Positions 16,824 through 25,645 of a DNA stretch of 64,000 nucleotides are shown here, piece after piece. The notes under the pieces are model-generated. The model saw nothing but the letters and a program-made list of their open reading frames with translations. It ran no database searches and was not told the DNA's origin. A program made the position numbers and the translations under genes. The stretch is from JANRIG01 sp033765235 (GTDB lineage: Bacteria; Bacteroidota; Bacteroidia; Cytophagales; UBA9547): positions 184,694 to 248,693 of the forward strand of contig JANRIG010000036.1 of the NCBI GenBank assembly GCA_033765235.1, written 5' to 3'. How positions within the stretch are numbered: the first letter of the stretch is position 1; every line of letters begins with the position of its first letter.

Positions 16824-17661
16824 AGAATATATAAAGAGATGGATGCCTCCCATCATAATTGACACATACAGAAATATCAAGTATAAAAAAAATGAGCAAA
16901 ATCATAAAAAATTGTGGAGTGGGAATTATGAAACATGGGACCAAGCTAAAGCACAATCTACAGGATATGATGCTCAAATAATATTAGAAAAAGTAAAAAA
17001 TAGCATGCTCCTAGTAAAAGCCGGTAAAGCTGTTTACGAGCGAGATAGTGTATTGTTTGATAAAATACAATATTCATGGCCCACATTGGCTGCATTACTC
17101 AAGGTAGCAGGCGAATACGATGGAAATTTAAATGTATTAGACTTTGGAGGGTCATTGGGTAGCACTTATTTTCAAAATAGAGATTTCTTTGCACATATAA
17201 AATCTTTGAACTGGTGTATAGTAGAGCAAAAAAATTTTGTTGAAGAAGGGAAAAAATATCTTGCAGACAATCAACTTAAATTTTACTATAATATAGAAGA
17301 ATCAATTTCAGCACACAAGCCACACCTGTTATTACTATCCGGAGTTTTGCAATGTATTGATTTGCCATATGATTGGATATCAGGTTTTATGCAACATTCC
17401 ATACCCTACATTGTAGTAGACCGTACAGCCTTTATATCAGCTGATAATGAAAGACTTACAGTTCAGAATGTACCAGAGCATATTTACAAAGCCTCATACC
17501 CCGCGTGGTTTTTTAATGAAAATAAATTTATACAAAGCTTTACTGCACAATATTCTTTGGTAGCAGATTTTGAAAGTGCATTTACACCACCTTATACTTT
17601 AGAAGATGGGGCAAATGTATATTGGAAAGGTTTTATTTTTAAATTAATAAATCATGCCTAA
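16813..17661 (+). CDS. Putative methyltransferase of the TIGR04325 (LIC12133) family
   Basis: A 282-residue protein with the features of this glycan-locus methyltransferase family. WSGNYETWDQAKAQSTGYD lies near residue 35, and the SAM-binding-like motif VLDFGGSLGSTYFQN near residue 114. SGVLQCID and the final VYWKGFIFKL also fit. The family is found in O-antigen and capsule loci of varied bacteria, and its exact acceptor is generally unknown. Overlaps with both neighbours (11 and 8 bases) put it inside the glycan operon. The Gly-rich motif and the acidic residue in CIVEQ are consistent with a functional SAM site. Confidence 0.85.
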   Translation: MKYREYIKRWMPPIIIDTYRNIKYKKNEQNHKKLWSGNYETWDQAKAQSTGYDAQIILEKVKNSMLLVKAGKAVYERDSVLFDKIQYSWPTLAALLKVAGEYDGNLNVLDFGGSLGSTYFQNRDFFAHIKSLNWCIVEQKNFVEEGKKYLADNQLKFYYNIEESISAHKPHLLLLSGVLQCIDLPYDWISGFMQHSIPYIVVDRTAFISADNERLTVQNVPEHIYKASYPAWFFNENKFIQSFTAQYSLVADFESAFTPPYTLEDGANVYWKGFIFKLINHA

Positions 17662-18514
17662 ACTACCTTATCTCAATCTTGGATGTGGCTATAGGTTTCA
17701 TAATGAGTGGACTAACATTGATTTTACTTCTACCGGTGAGGGAGTAATTGCCCACAACCTTCTACAACCTTTTCCATTTGAAAATGATAGTTTTGAAGTA
17801 GTATATCATTCGCATGTACTTGAGCACATACCCTCAAATAAGGCAAAAGCATTCATAAATGAATGCTTTAGAGTACTAAAACCGAATGGTATAATACGAA
17901 TAGCTGTGCCAGATTTGGAACAAATAGCTAAAAATTATACATCGAGCCTTAACCAAGTATTACTCGACCCAACAGATATTTATAAACAAAGCAGGTATGA
18001 TTGGAATATGCTCGAAATGTATGACCAAGCTGTAAGAAATACATCAGGTGGTGAGATGATGAGATACTTGTGCAGAAATGAAATAGATAAAGAATACATT
18101 ATACAAAGATGTGGTCAAGAAGTAATTGATATTTTGAATAAATTACAAAAACATCCTATCTCATATGATATTGATATGCCCAAGATTGAAAAAATAAATT
18201 ATATCAAAGAAATATATAGACTTATAAAATACCCTCAAAAAAGAGAAAGGTTAATAAAAATATTACTTGGTCACGAATACGAAGCACTCAAAATAGGTAG
18301 GTTCAGACTTGGAGGAGAAATACACCAATGGATGTATGACAGGTATTCAATTTCCAACTTATTAACCAACTGTGGGTTTAGCAATTTCACTGTAAAAACA
18401 GCTTATGAAAGCAACATACCTGAATGGAATAAATATAAACTTGAAGTTACTAACGACAATAAAGTGAATAAACCTGACTCGCTTTTTGTTGAAGCCTTCA
18501 AAAAAATTATATGA
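17654..18514 (+). CDS. Class I methyltransferase in the glycan operon
   Basis: A 286-residue protein. The short motif I is YLNLGCGYRFHNEWTNID at residues 6-23, typical of methyltransferases annotated next to glycosyltransferases. NDSFEVVYHSHVLEHIP (about 45-60) and FRVLKPNGIIRIAVPDLE (75-92) follow. A large insertion between about residues 100 and 210, rich in charged helices, separates these from GGEIHQWMYD, which lies near the probable acceptor side. It is the second of two adjacent methyltransferases. It overlaps the previous gene by 8 bases and the next by 4 (ATGA). Substrate is not readable. Confidence 0.87.
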   Translation: MPKLPYLNLGCGYRFHNEWTNIDFTSTGEGVIAHNLLQPFPFENDSFEVVYHSHVLEHIPSNKAKAFINECFRVLKPNGIIRIAVPDLEQIAKNYTSSLNQVLLDPTDIYKQSRYDWNMLEMYDQAVRNTSGGEMMRYLCRNEIDKEYIIQRCGQEVIDILNKLQKHPISYDIDMPKIEKINYIKEIYRLIKYPQKRERLIKILLGHEYEALKIGRFRLGGEIHQWMYDRYSISNLLTNCGFSNFTVKTAYESNIPEWNKYKLEVTNDNKVNKPDSLFVEAFKKII

Positions 18515-19539
18515 AGCATTACCATTTTGCTACACTGTTTGATATTAACTATCTGTCCAGAGGACTGGTGCTTTATGAATCATTGTCAAGTGTGCTATCT
18601 CAATTTACTTTGTATGTACTGTGCCTTGATGAGCATACATTTGATGCGTTAGCTCAAAAGTATACTAATGTAAAGTGTATAACTTTGACTGCCATAGAAG
18701 CATTTGAGCCTAAACTCTTAGATGTAAAGCCCTCTCGCAACCGTGCCGAATATATATTTACGCTGAGCCCAATATTGCCTTTGTATTTATTAGAAGAGTA
18801 TAAAAATATTGATATAATAACTACCCTCGATGCTGATATATATTTTTATTGCTCACCGGTACCATTGCTGGATAAGCTCGGCGAATACTCCATACTCATC
18901 ACCCCACATGACTTTGCAAAAGCCAACGAGAATAAAATAAAATATGGAAAATATAATGTTAGTTTTCAATGTTTTAAAAATGATAATTATGCCCATAAGT
19001 GCCTGAATTGGTGGAAAAATCAATGTTTGGATTGGTGCTATGATACCCCCGAAACTACACGCTATGCAGACCAAAAATATCTAGACGAATTCAGTACAAG
19101 ATTTGAAAAAGTATATGCAATGCCTGTGATTGGTGCCGGATTAGCACCGTGGAATATAGAAAAATATAATTTGCAAGTACATAGTAACAAATGGAATATA
19201 GCACCCAACTTGCCACTTATATACTACCACTTTCACGGATTTAGAATACTTAATAGATACACCATACGTACATTTTTAGAAGAATACGGAGTACAAAAAA
19301 TTAGTAAAGCACATAAATTATTATACTATCAATATTATAAGTGCTTGAGAAGATATTCAAAATCAGATAATATAAGTAGATACAAAGACAATTTCTTACT
19401 TTCCAATATCATATACAGCAAAGATTATTTATTTATTATACCAATATTTGGCATATTTGTGCCACGCCAATTTTATTATTTTTGGCGTCTAAAAAAAATA
19501 GCAGATGGCTTCATTAATAAATTTAAAAACGTTTATTGA
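18511..19539 (+). CDS. GT8-like retaining glycosyltransferase
   Basis: A 342-residue GT-A protein. The N-terminus FATLFDINYLSRGLVLYESL is typical of GT8-like enzymes that survey a nucleotide-sugar site, and the metal-binding DXD appears as TTLDADIYFY near residue 110. NVSFQCFKN and YADQKYLDEF (about 150-195) match the region where these enzymes position acceptor and donor. HFHGFRIL near 245 contains the expected late histidine. The C-terminal part is basic and hydrophobic, perhaps for membrane contact. It overlaps the methyltransferase before it by 4 bases and the ketoisomerase after it by 35. Confidence 0.83.
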   Translation: MKHYHFATLFDINYLSRGLVLYESLSSVLSQFTLYVLCLDEHTFDALAQKYTNVKCITLTAIEAFEPKLLDVKPSRNRAEYIFTLSPILPLYLLEEYKNIDIITTLDADIYFYCSPVPLLDKLGEYSILITPHDFAKANENKIKYGKYNVSFQCFKNDNYAHKCLNWWKNQCLDWCYDTPETTRYADQKYLDEFSTRFEKVYAMPVIGAGLAPWNIEKYNLQVHSNKWNIAPNLPLIYYHFHGFRILNRYTIRTFLEEYGVQKISKAHKLLYYQYYKCLRRYSKSDNISRYKDNFLLSNIIYSKDYLFIIPIFGIFVPRQFYYFWRLKKIADGFINKFKNVY

Positions 19540-19873
19540 CAGCAGAGGCAACCTCACAGTAATCGAAAAAATACTGCCTTTCGATATCAAAAGAATATTT
19601 TACATATACGGTGTAGACGACTCTATAAGAGGAGGCCACCGCCACCACCGTACCTACCAGGCGGCCATTTGTATCAAAGGCAAATGCATTATATATAACC
19701 ATGACGGGTATAAAGAAGAGACTTTTGAACTTGACAATCCATCAAAGTGCTTATTGATTTTGCCTCAGGATTGGCATAAAATGTATAATTTTACACCTGA
19801 TGCCATACTCATGGTGTTAGCCTCCGAATATTTTGACCCCGAAGATTACATATACCAGCCCTATGGCCTATGA
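19505..19873 (+). CDS. dTDP-4-oxo-6-deoxyglucose 3,4-ketoisomerase (FdtA/QdtA family)
   Basis: A 122-residue cupin of the sugar 3,4-ketoisomerase family. The start FIDSRGNLTVIEK and FDIKRIFYIYGV, then the His-rich active site RGGHRHHRTYQA (about residues 42-53), are diagnostic, as are ILPQDWHKMY and the closing EYFDPEDYIY. These enzymes turn dTDP-4-keto-6-deoxyglucose into the 3-keto isomer that the following aminotransferase uses to make a 3-amino-3,6-dideoxy sugar (Fuc3N or Qui3N). Which C4 epimer is produced cannot be told from the sequence here. It overlaps the GT8-like gene by 35 bases and the aminotransferase by 4. Confidence 0.92.
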   Translation: MASLINLKTFIDSRGNLTVIEKILPFDIKRIFYIYGVDDSIRGGHRHHRTYQAAICIKGKCIIYNHDGYKEETFELDNPSKCLLILPQDWHKMYNFTPDAILMVLASEYFDPEDYIYQPYGL

Positions 19874-20955
19874 TATATTATGAACATCTCTTTAAAAGCA
19901 ACGAAAAATTTATTAGCCTTTTTAAAAGTGCAGCCTCTCAGGTCATTGACTCAGGGTGGTACGTATTAGGCAATGAGGTAAAAACATTTGAAAAATCATT
20001 TGCAACCTATTGCAATTCCAAACATTGCATAGGATTGGCATCTGGCTTGGATGCCTTGGTATTGTCACTCAAAGCATTATCCCTACCTCCGGCATCGCAC
20101 ATATTAGTGCCTTCCAATACTTATATAGCCACCATTCTTTCTATCATCAATGCAGGCCACATCCCAATACTGGTAGAGCCTGATATTCGCACATATAATA
20201 TAGACCCTGCAAATATCGAAAAACACATCACACCACATACCAAAGCCATCATGATAGTACATTTATACGGCCTATGTTGTGATATGGATAAAATAATGGC
20301 TATTGCAAATAAATACAAATTGCCAGTCATAGAAGATTGTGCTCAAGCACATGGAGCTACTTATAAAAGCAAAATGGCAGGTACATTTGGTATATTCGGA
20401 GCATATAGTTTTTATCCTACCAAAAATTTGGGCTGCCTTGGCGATGGCGGTGCCATTGTGACAAATGATGAAAATTATGCTCAGTATATCCAAAAACTTA
20501 GAAATTATGGCTCAAATGCAAAGTATTACAACCAATATATAGGTATAAACTCCAGATTAGATGAGATACAGGCTGCATTTTTAAATATAAAGCTGAAATA
20601 TTTGGATGAAATAAATACACATAAACGTAAATTGGCAAATATATATCATCATAATCTCAAACCATCGTTTATAACACCTGTAGTAAATGATGAAACTTAC
20701 CATGTATATCACATATTTAATATCAGAACTGAAAGGAGAGATGATTTAAAAATATATTTGCAAAATAAAGGAATAATGACAGAAATACACTACCCGGTAC
20801 CTCCTCATTTGCAGGTCGGATATCAACAGTATTTTCAAGACAGCAAATACCCCATCTCAGAAGAAATACACAATACTACCTTAAGCCTGCCCATATCATT
20901 TGGCCATACTGAAGCTGATATTGATTATGTAGTACACACTATTAATACATATTGA
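19870..20955 (+). CDS. PLP-dependent sugar 3-aminotransferase (DegT/DnrJ/EryC1/StrS family)
   Basis: A 361-residue aminotransferase of the FdtB/QdtB type. Visible features are SGWYVLGNEVKTFE near residue 28, the cofactor region IGLASGLDAL near 57, VIEDCAQAHGA near 157 with the Asp that contacts the pyridine nitrogen, and the PLP-lysine block FYPTKNLGCLGDGG near 180. GINSRLDEIQAAFL then matches the subunit-interface helix. Paired with the ketoisomerase, it should place an amino group at C3 of a dTDP-6-deoxyhexose. The rmlA/rmlB genes that make the precursor, and an N-acetyltransferase that often follows, are not in this window. Confidence 0.93.
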   Translation: MIYYEHLFKSNEKFISLFKSAASQVIDSGWYVLGNEVKTFEKSFATYCNSKHCIGLASGLDALVLSLKALSLPPASHILVPSNTYIATILSIINAGHIPILVEPDIRTYNIDPANIEKHITPHTKAIMIVHLYGLCCDMDKIMAIANKYKLPVIEDCAQAHGATYKSKMAGTFGIFGAYSFYPTKNLGCLGDGGAIVTNDENYAQYIQKLRNYGSNAKYYNQYIGINSRLDEIQAAFLNIKLKYLDEINTHKRKLANIYHHNLKPSFITPVVNDETYHVYHIFNIRTERRDDLKIYLQNKGIMTEIHYPVPPHLQVGYQQYFQDSKYPISEEIHNTTLSLPISFGHTEADIDYVVHTINTY

Positions 20956-20959
20956 GCCA

Positions 20960-21841
20960 ATGCTTACCAACTACCCCAAAATAAGCATAGTGACACCCAA
21001 CTACAACGGAGCTAAGTATTTGGAAAGCACCATATTATCGGTTATTAATCAACAATATCCAAATTTAGAATATATCATTGTAGATGGTGCAAGTACAGAC
21101 CAATCTTTAGACATTATCAAAAAATATGAAAAGAATATATATAATTGGACCAGCGAGCCTGACAACGGCATGTACGATGCCCTCAACAAAGGGTTTCAAA
21201 AAAGCACCGGTGAAATCATGGGTTGGATAAACTCTGACGACATACTCCAATACAAAAGCCTATGGAATATTGCATCTATATTCACACACAACCCACAGGT
21301 AGAATGGGTAGAAGGGATAAATTCACTATTCAACGATGAAGAGATGAATATAAAAATACACGTGCCTCCCTCAAGACATTATTATATGTACCTTGACAAA
21401 TCCTTGCAGAATACTGATTTTTATTTCATACAGCAGGAGTCTACATACTGGCGCAGGTCATTGTTTCAAAAAGCAGGTCATCATATAGACACTACACTGC
21501 AATATGCAGGCGACTTTGAACTATGGATGCGTTTTTTCAAATACGCACCGTTGTATCATATAGATAGTTTGCTCGGAGGCTTTAGATACATAGGTGCCAC
21601 ACAAAAATCAGTAGGCAATGCCGATAAATATAGGCAAGAATGTAACGCGGTTATAGACTATCATATTTCTAAGATGGATAAAAAGCAAATTGCAGACTTT
21701 AATAAATTTGTATTTATGAAAAACTTGATGTACAGTATCCCAAAATTCGGAAGGTTTTTTGGCAACAGGTATCTGAGAAAATATTTTAATAATAAATTAA
21801 TAACCTATCATCCCGGCCTAAAAATATTTAAAATTAATTAA
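20960..21841 (+). CDS. GT2 family glycosyltransferase
   Basis: A 293-residue family-2 enzyme with the classical ISIVTPNYNGAKYLE start, IIVDGASTDQSLDI, and the metal site IMGWINSDDILQY (DXD-type Asp pair near residue 95). WRRSLFQKAG and AGDFELWMRF follow, the latter giving the likely catalytic Asp-Phe-Glu region near residue 180. The layout matches WcaA-like and colanic-acid-type glycosyltransferases that work on polyprenyl-linked sugars in the cytoplasm. It starts 4 bases after the aminotransferase, so it may use the amino sugar as donor; that is inference. Confidence 0.9.
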   Translation: MLTNYPKISIVTPNYNGAKYLESTILSVINQQYPNLEYIIVDGASTDQSLDIIKKYEKNIYNWTSEPDNGMYDALNKGFQKSTGEIMGWINSDDILQYKSLWNIASIFTHNPQVEWVEGINSLFNDEEMNIKIHVPPSRHYYMYLDKSLQNTDFYFIQQESTYWRRSLFQKAGHHIDTTLQYAGDFELWMRFFKYAPLYHIDSLLGGFRYIGATQKSVGNADKYRQECNAVIDYHISKMDKKQIADFNKFVFMKNLMYSIPKFGRFFGNRYLRKYFNNKLITYHPGLKIFKIN

Positions 21842-21846
21842 ATCTC

Positions 21847-22791
21847 ATGCCTTCATCCCCACTCGTATCTATACTTATACCTGCCTACAATGCTCAAAAA
21901 CACATAGCTTCCACTATACTTTCTATATTAAAGCAAGATTATAAAGCTATCGAAATCATTATAGTTAACGATGGCTCTACTGATGCTACCGAAAACGAAG
22001 TAAAACGCATCAATGACCACCGTATCATACTCATAAACCAAACCAAACAAGGAGCCGCAGCAGCACGCAATGCTGCTTTCAAATATAGCAAAGGGCAATT
22101 TATCAAATATTTGGATGCAGATGATATGATTAGCCCCCACATGCTCAAAGCCCAAGTGCAAGCAATATTACCCAACGCCAACGCCATTGCATACAGTGAC
22201 TGGGGCAGGTTCAAAATAAGTCTCAATGACTTTGTACCACATACTGAGCTATACCCTCATATTACCCATCCACTACAGTGGCTCAAAGCACACATGTATC
22301 CTGAGCCATATCCTATGCTGCAAGTGGGCAGGTTTTTGCTGTCACGTCATTTGGTAGCTCAGGCAGGCACATGGAATACCAAACTCAGTCTCATAGATGA
22401 TTTTGAGTACATGGTACGCACCATACTTGCCTCACACAAATTGATATTCACTCCAAAAGAATATTTATACTACCGTTCGGGAAATTTTTCACTTTCGGCG
22501 CACAAAAGCCATGCTGCCACCTTGTCTGCTTTCAACTCTGTGAAACTTGCTACCGAATATTTATTGCAACATGACAATTCTGAAGATATGAGGCTCATCT
22601 GTGCCAACTGCTTTCAAGATCTTATATACAATGCCTATCCATTTCATGCCTCCGTACGCCAAATGTGTGCATTGCAAATACGCGCACTCGGTGGCAGCGA
22701 CTTCAAATTTCCGTCAGGAGGCATCACCCGTTTTTTATCTGCATTCATAGGATGGAAAGCCACAAAACTCCTCAAAACATGGCTGCCATAA
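21847..22791 (+). CDS. GT2 family glycosyltransferase
   Basis: A 314-residue enzyme. VSILIPAYNAQKHI opens the GT-A fold, with IIVNDGSTDAT near residue 39 and YLDADDMISP near 90 for metal binding. SLIDDFEYMVRTI near 180 provides the acidic catalytic region. The last 80 residues look helical and may contact the acceptor. It begins 5 bases after its neighbour and overlaps the next gene by 13, so translation is probably coupled. Codon use is similar to the rest of the cluster. Confidence 0.9.
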   Translation: MPSSPLVSILIPAYNAQKHIASTILSILKQDYKAIEIIIVNDGSTDATENEVKRINDHRIILINQTKQGAAAARNAAFKYSKGQFIKYLDADDMISPHMLKAQVQAILPNANAIAYSDWGRFKISLNDFVPHTELYPHITHPLQWLKAHMYPEPYPMLQVGRFLLSRHLVAQAGTWNTKLSLIDDFEYMVRTILASHKLIFTPKEYLYYRSGNFSLSAHKSHAATLSAFNSVKLATEYLLQHDNSEDMRLICANCFQDLIYNAYPFHASVRQMCALQIRALGGSDFKFPSGGITRFLSAFIGWKATKLLKTWLP

Positions 22792-23738
22792 AGATATTCC
22801 TGTTCACCTACAAGCGCAATCATCTGCTCCCAAGATCTGTACAATCTATTATAAGCCAGCATTTTACAGATTGGGTGTGCGAGTTGCACAATGACCATCC
22901 TGCCGATACATTCCCTGCTCAGTATATTGACACACTGCATGATAGCAGGTTCACAGTAGTGAACCATGCCACCAATTTGGGAGGTGTAGCTACTTTTAAT
23001 ATCCCTTTTGAGCAGAACTTTGCTGAGCCTTATTTCACTATATTAGAAGATGACAACTGGTGGGAGCCCGATTTTTTGCATACAATGATGCATCATATGG
23101 CAAGCCACCATCAGGTAAATTATTCGTGGGCAAATATGTACCTTTGGCAAGAAGAACAAGGCAATAATTGGCAAAATACCCTAAAAACCACCTGGCCTGC
23201 AAATACTGCAGAAGTCACACTTTTTCATTTTGGGCATCCTAAGCAATTCATGAGCCACCTCCACTCCAATGGTGCCATGCTCATGCGCAATACACCTCAC
23301 AAGTCGCGGTTAATCACTCCAACTCATCACAGACAAGACTTTATGGAGCACTATCGCGAAAGGCACATGACATATCCTATCATGCTGGTGCACAAGCCAT
23401 TGGCTAATTTTGCCATTACATTATCTTCTTATCGCAAAGTAGATGTCAAATCATACAACGCACACATATATAATAATATGATAACCTTTGCAGAGTTAAT
23501 TAATATAGATCACCAAAAAGCACAGAATATATTGCAATATTATGACAATAATACAAATCTGCGATACCGTCACCATATCATACATGCAGCCATGCATCAC
23601 ACACAGTGTAGGATATTTTTACAATTCATGACACTGTCCGATTATTTTTACTATATAGCATGGATTATTAAATCAAGTCTATCTTCCATAAAAAATAACA
23701 TTGCGCAAACAAAAAATAATGCGTATATACTAAACTAA
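22779..23738 (+). CDS. GT2-like glycosyltransferase, last gene of the glycan series
   Basis: A 319-residue protein starting at the ATG at 22779 (MAAIKIFLFTYKRNHLL). Longer starts exist upstream but would lie deep inside the previous gene and give a basic, unfamily-like extension. The GT-A core shows FLFTYKRN, VVNHATNLGG (where the family usually has the DDGS region followed by NLG) and FTILEDDNWWEPDF, the metal-site equivalent. The C-terminal half is rich in His and Met (HHMASHH, MEHYRERHM), which is unusual and shared by no neighbour. The acceptor is unknown. Confidence 0.82.
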   Translation: MAAIKIFLFTYKRNHLLPRSVQSIISQHFTDWVCELHNDHPADTFPAQYIDTLHDSRFTVVNHATNLGGVATFNIPFEQNFAEPYFTILEDDNWWEPDFLHTMMHHMASHHQVNYSWANMYLWQEEQGNNWQNTLKTTWPANTAEVTLFHFGHPKQFMSHLHSNGAMLMRNTPHKSRLITPTHHRQDFMEHYRERHMTYPIMLVHKPLANFAITLSSYRKVDVKSYNAHIYNNMITFAELINIDHQKAQNILQYYDNNTNLRYRHHIIHAAMHHTQCRIFLQFMTLSDYFYYIAWIIKSSLSSIKNNIAQTKNNAYILN

Positions 23739-23766
23739 CTGAAATTTGAAAAATATATAATGTACT

Positions 23767-25368
23767 ATGAACCATTTAGGAATACTACCCGGCCATACAG
23801 ACCTGTCTTACATCAAAATAAAACATGCCAAAAATATATATTGGAATCTTACACCTGCAGAGCTTACTGAGCACGCATTAGCCAACCACGAAGGTACATT
23901 GACCGACACCGGTGCCCTCATGGTAGACACAGGTGAATTTACCGGGCGCGCGCCCGAAGACAAATTTTGGGTCAAAGACCCAAAAACCGAAAAAACACTA
24001 TGGTGGGGCGATGTAAATCATGGCATAGATGTAAGTGTATTTGAAAAAATATCAGAAAAAATGGCAGCTTATACACAAAGTATTAACCTATATATACGCG
24101 ATGTATATGCATGCGCTCACCCCGATTATAAAATAAAAATAAGGGTCATCACCGAGACAGCATTTCACAACCTATTCACCCACAATATGTTTCTAAGACC
24201 TACAGTAGAAGAAACCTCCAATTTTGAACCTGAATATACCATACTGTGTTGCCCGGGCTTTCAGGCCGACCCTCAGGTAGATGGCACACGCAGCAAAAAT
24301 TTTGCCATTATCAATCTTAGCAAAAAACAAGTACTCATAGGTGGCACAGGCTACACCGGCGAAATAAAAAAAGGCATATTCAGCATACTCAATTATCTAT
24401 TACCTCACGAGCATGGCACCTTATCCATGCACAGCTCTGCAAATATTGGCATTGAAGGCGATACTGCTGTATTTTTTGGTCTTTCGGGCACAGGCAAAAC
24501 CACCCTCTCTGCAGACCCCAACCGCCAACTTATAGGAGACGATGAGCACGGCTGGACAGACACCGGAGTGTTCAACTTTGAAGGAGGTTGCTATGCCAAA
24601 GCCATAAACCTGAGCAAAGAGCAAGAACCTGAAATTTGGAATGCCATACGCTTTGGTGCATTGCTCGAAAATACCCGATATTATCCTAATACCCGCACGG
24701 TAGATTTTGCCAATACTACAGTCACTCTCAATACCAGAGTCTCATACCCGTTATACCACATTGCAAATCGCAAAGAATCTGCCATGGGCGGAATACCCAA
24801 AAATATATTTTTTCTTGCAGCAGATGCATTTGGAATATTGCCACCGCTCTCCAAACTTAGCGCGCCACAGGCCATGTATCATTTTATATCAGGCTACACC
24901 TCCAAAGTAGCAGGCACAGAAATGGGCGTAAATGAGCCAAAAGCTGCATTTTCGGCATGTTTTGGCGCACCTTTTTTACCGCTCCACCCCACCGTATATG
25001 CCCAACTGTTGGGTGAAAAAATGAAAAAATACAATGTACATGTATGGCTCATCAATACCGGCTGGACGGGTGGTGCCTACGGAGTAGGTACTCGTATGAA
25101 ACTGCAATACACCAGAGCCATGATCACTGCAGTGTTTGAAGGAAGGCTCACACAGGTCAACTATCATGCGCATCCTATATTTGGCATCAACATTCCTACC
25201 CATTGCCCGGGTGTACCTCAAGAGATATTAGACCCACGCAATACATGGAACGATAAAAAAGCCTATGACCTAAAAGCTACAGAACTTGCTGAGCAATTTG
25301 TAAAAAACTTTGAAAAGTACAAATCCTATGCAAATGATGAAATCATGAGCGGCGCACCTGTCTGCTGA
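23767..25368 (+). CDS. pckA: Phosphoenolpyruvate carboxykinase (ATP)
   Basis: A 533-residue gluconeogenic enzyme, within the normal 520-540 range. It decarboxylates and phosphorylates oxaloacetate to phosphoenolpyruvate in the cytoplasm. The N-terminal region has FTGRAPEDKFWV with the substrate-binding Arg. The P-loop is GLSGTGKTTLSADP near residue 240, kinase-2 is GDDEHGW, and FEGGCYAK follows. GIPKNIFFL and TSKVAGTEMG fit the mobile lid region, and NTGWTGGAYGVG the adenine-binding region. It is separated from the glycan genes by 28 bases but is a housekeeping gene with no obvious link to them. A short hairpin with a T-run lies 53 bases after the stop. Confidence 0.96.
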   Translation: MNHLGILPGHTDLSYIKIKHAKNIYWNLTPAELTEHALANHEGTLTDTGALMVDTGEFTGRAPEDKFWVKDPKTEKTLWWGDVNHGIDVSVFEKISEKMAAYTQSINLYIRDVYACAHPDYKIKIRVITETAFHNLFTHNMFLRPTVEETSNFEPEYTILCCPGFQADPQVDGTRSKNFAIINLSKKQVLIGGTGYTGEIKKGIFSILNYLLPHEHGTLSMHSSANIGIEGDTAVFFGLSGTGKTTLSADPNRQLIGDDEHGWTDTGVFNFEGGCYAKAINLSKEQEPEIWNAIRFGALLENTRYYPNTRTVDFANTTVTLNTRVSYPLYHIANRKESAMGGIPKNIFFLAADAFGILPPLSKLSAPQAMYHFISGYTSKVAGTEMGVNEPKAAFSACFGAPFLPLHPTVYAQLLGEKMKKYNVHVWLINTGWTGGAYGVGTRMKLQYTRAMITAVFEGRLTQVNYHAHPIFGINIPTHCPGVPQEILDPRNTWNDKKAYDLKATELAEQFVKNFEKYKSYANDEIMSGAPVC

Positions 25369-25420
25369 AATATCCCCCCTCTTCGCTAACCCGCGTCCGC
25401 GCCAGTGTCAAATTTTACAG

Positions 25421-25439
25421 GGCATCTTGCCATTTTTTT
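25421..25439 (+). terminator. Candidate intrinsic terminator after pckA
   Basis: A short GC-rich stem, GGCA-TCT-TGCC (25421-25431), is followed within two bases by seven T residues. It sits 53 bases after the pckA stop and 207 bases before the next start, the expected position. The stem is only 4 base pairs, so efficiency is doubtful. Confidence 0.45.
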
Positions 25440-25645
25440 AGTTTAGATTTACCTCCACCCAGTGCTTGCGTCCACACCAGCTACTGAGTAGAGCTACACA
25501 TCCAATATCCTTTAATACACCGTCTTGTTAAGCCAATATTAACAAATTGCTAATTTTTGCAATCTAATATTATATTATCGTTAAGTTTTTGTTAATATGT
25601 TTTATCTTAATTCTTAATCCATGATATTGTTTTCAAATAATTATT

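Noticed and set aside
22665..22778. Longer N-terminus for the last GT2-like gene
   Set aside because: The extension would be read from inside the preceding glycosyltransferase in another frame, is rich in Arg/His/Thr, and lies before the natural GT-A start at 22779.
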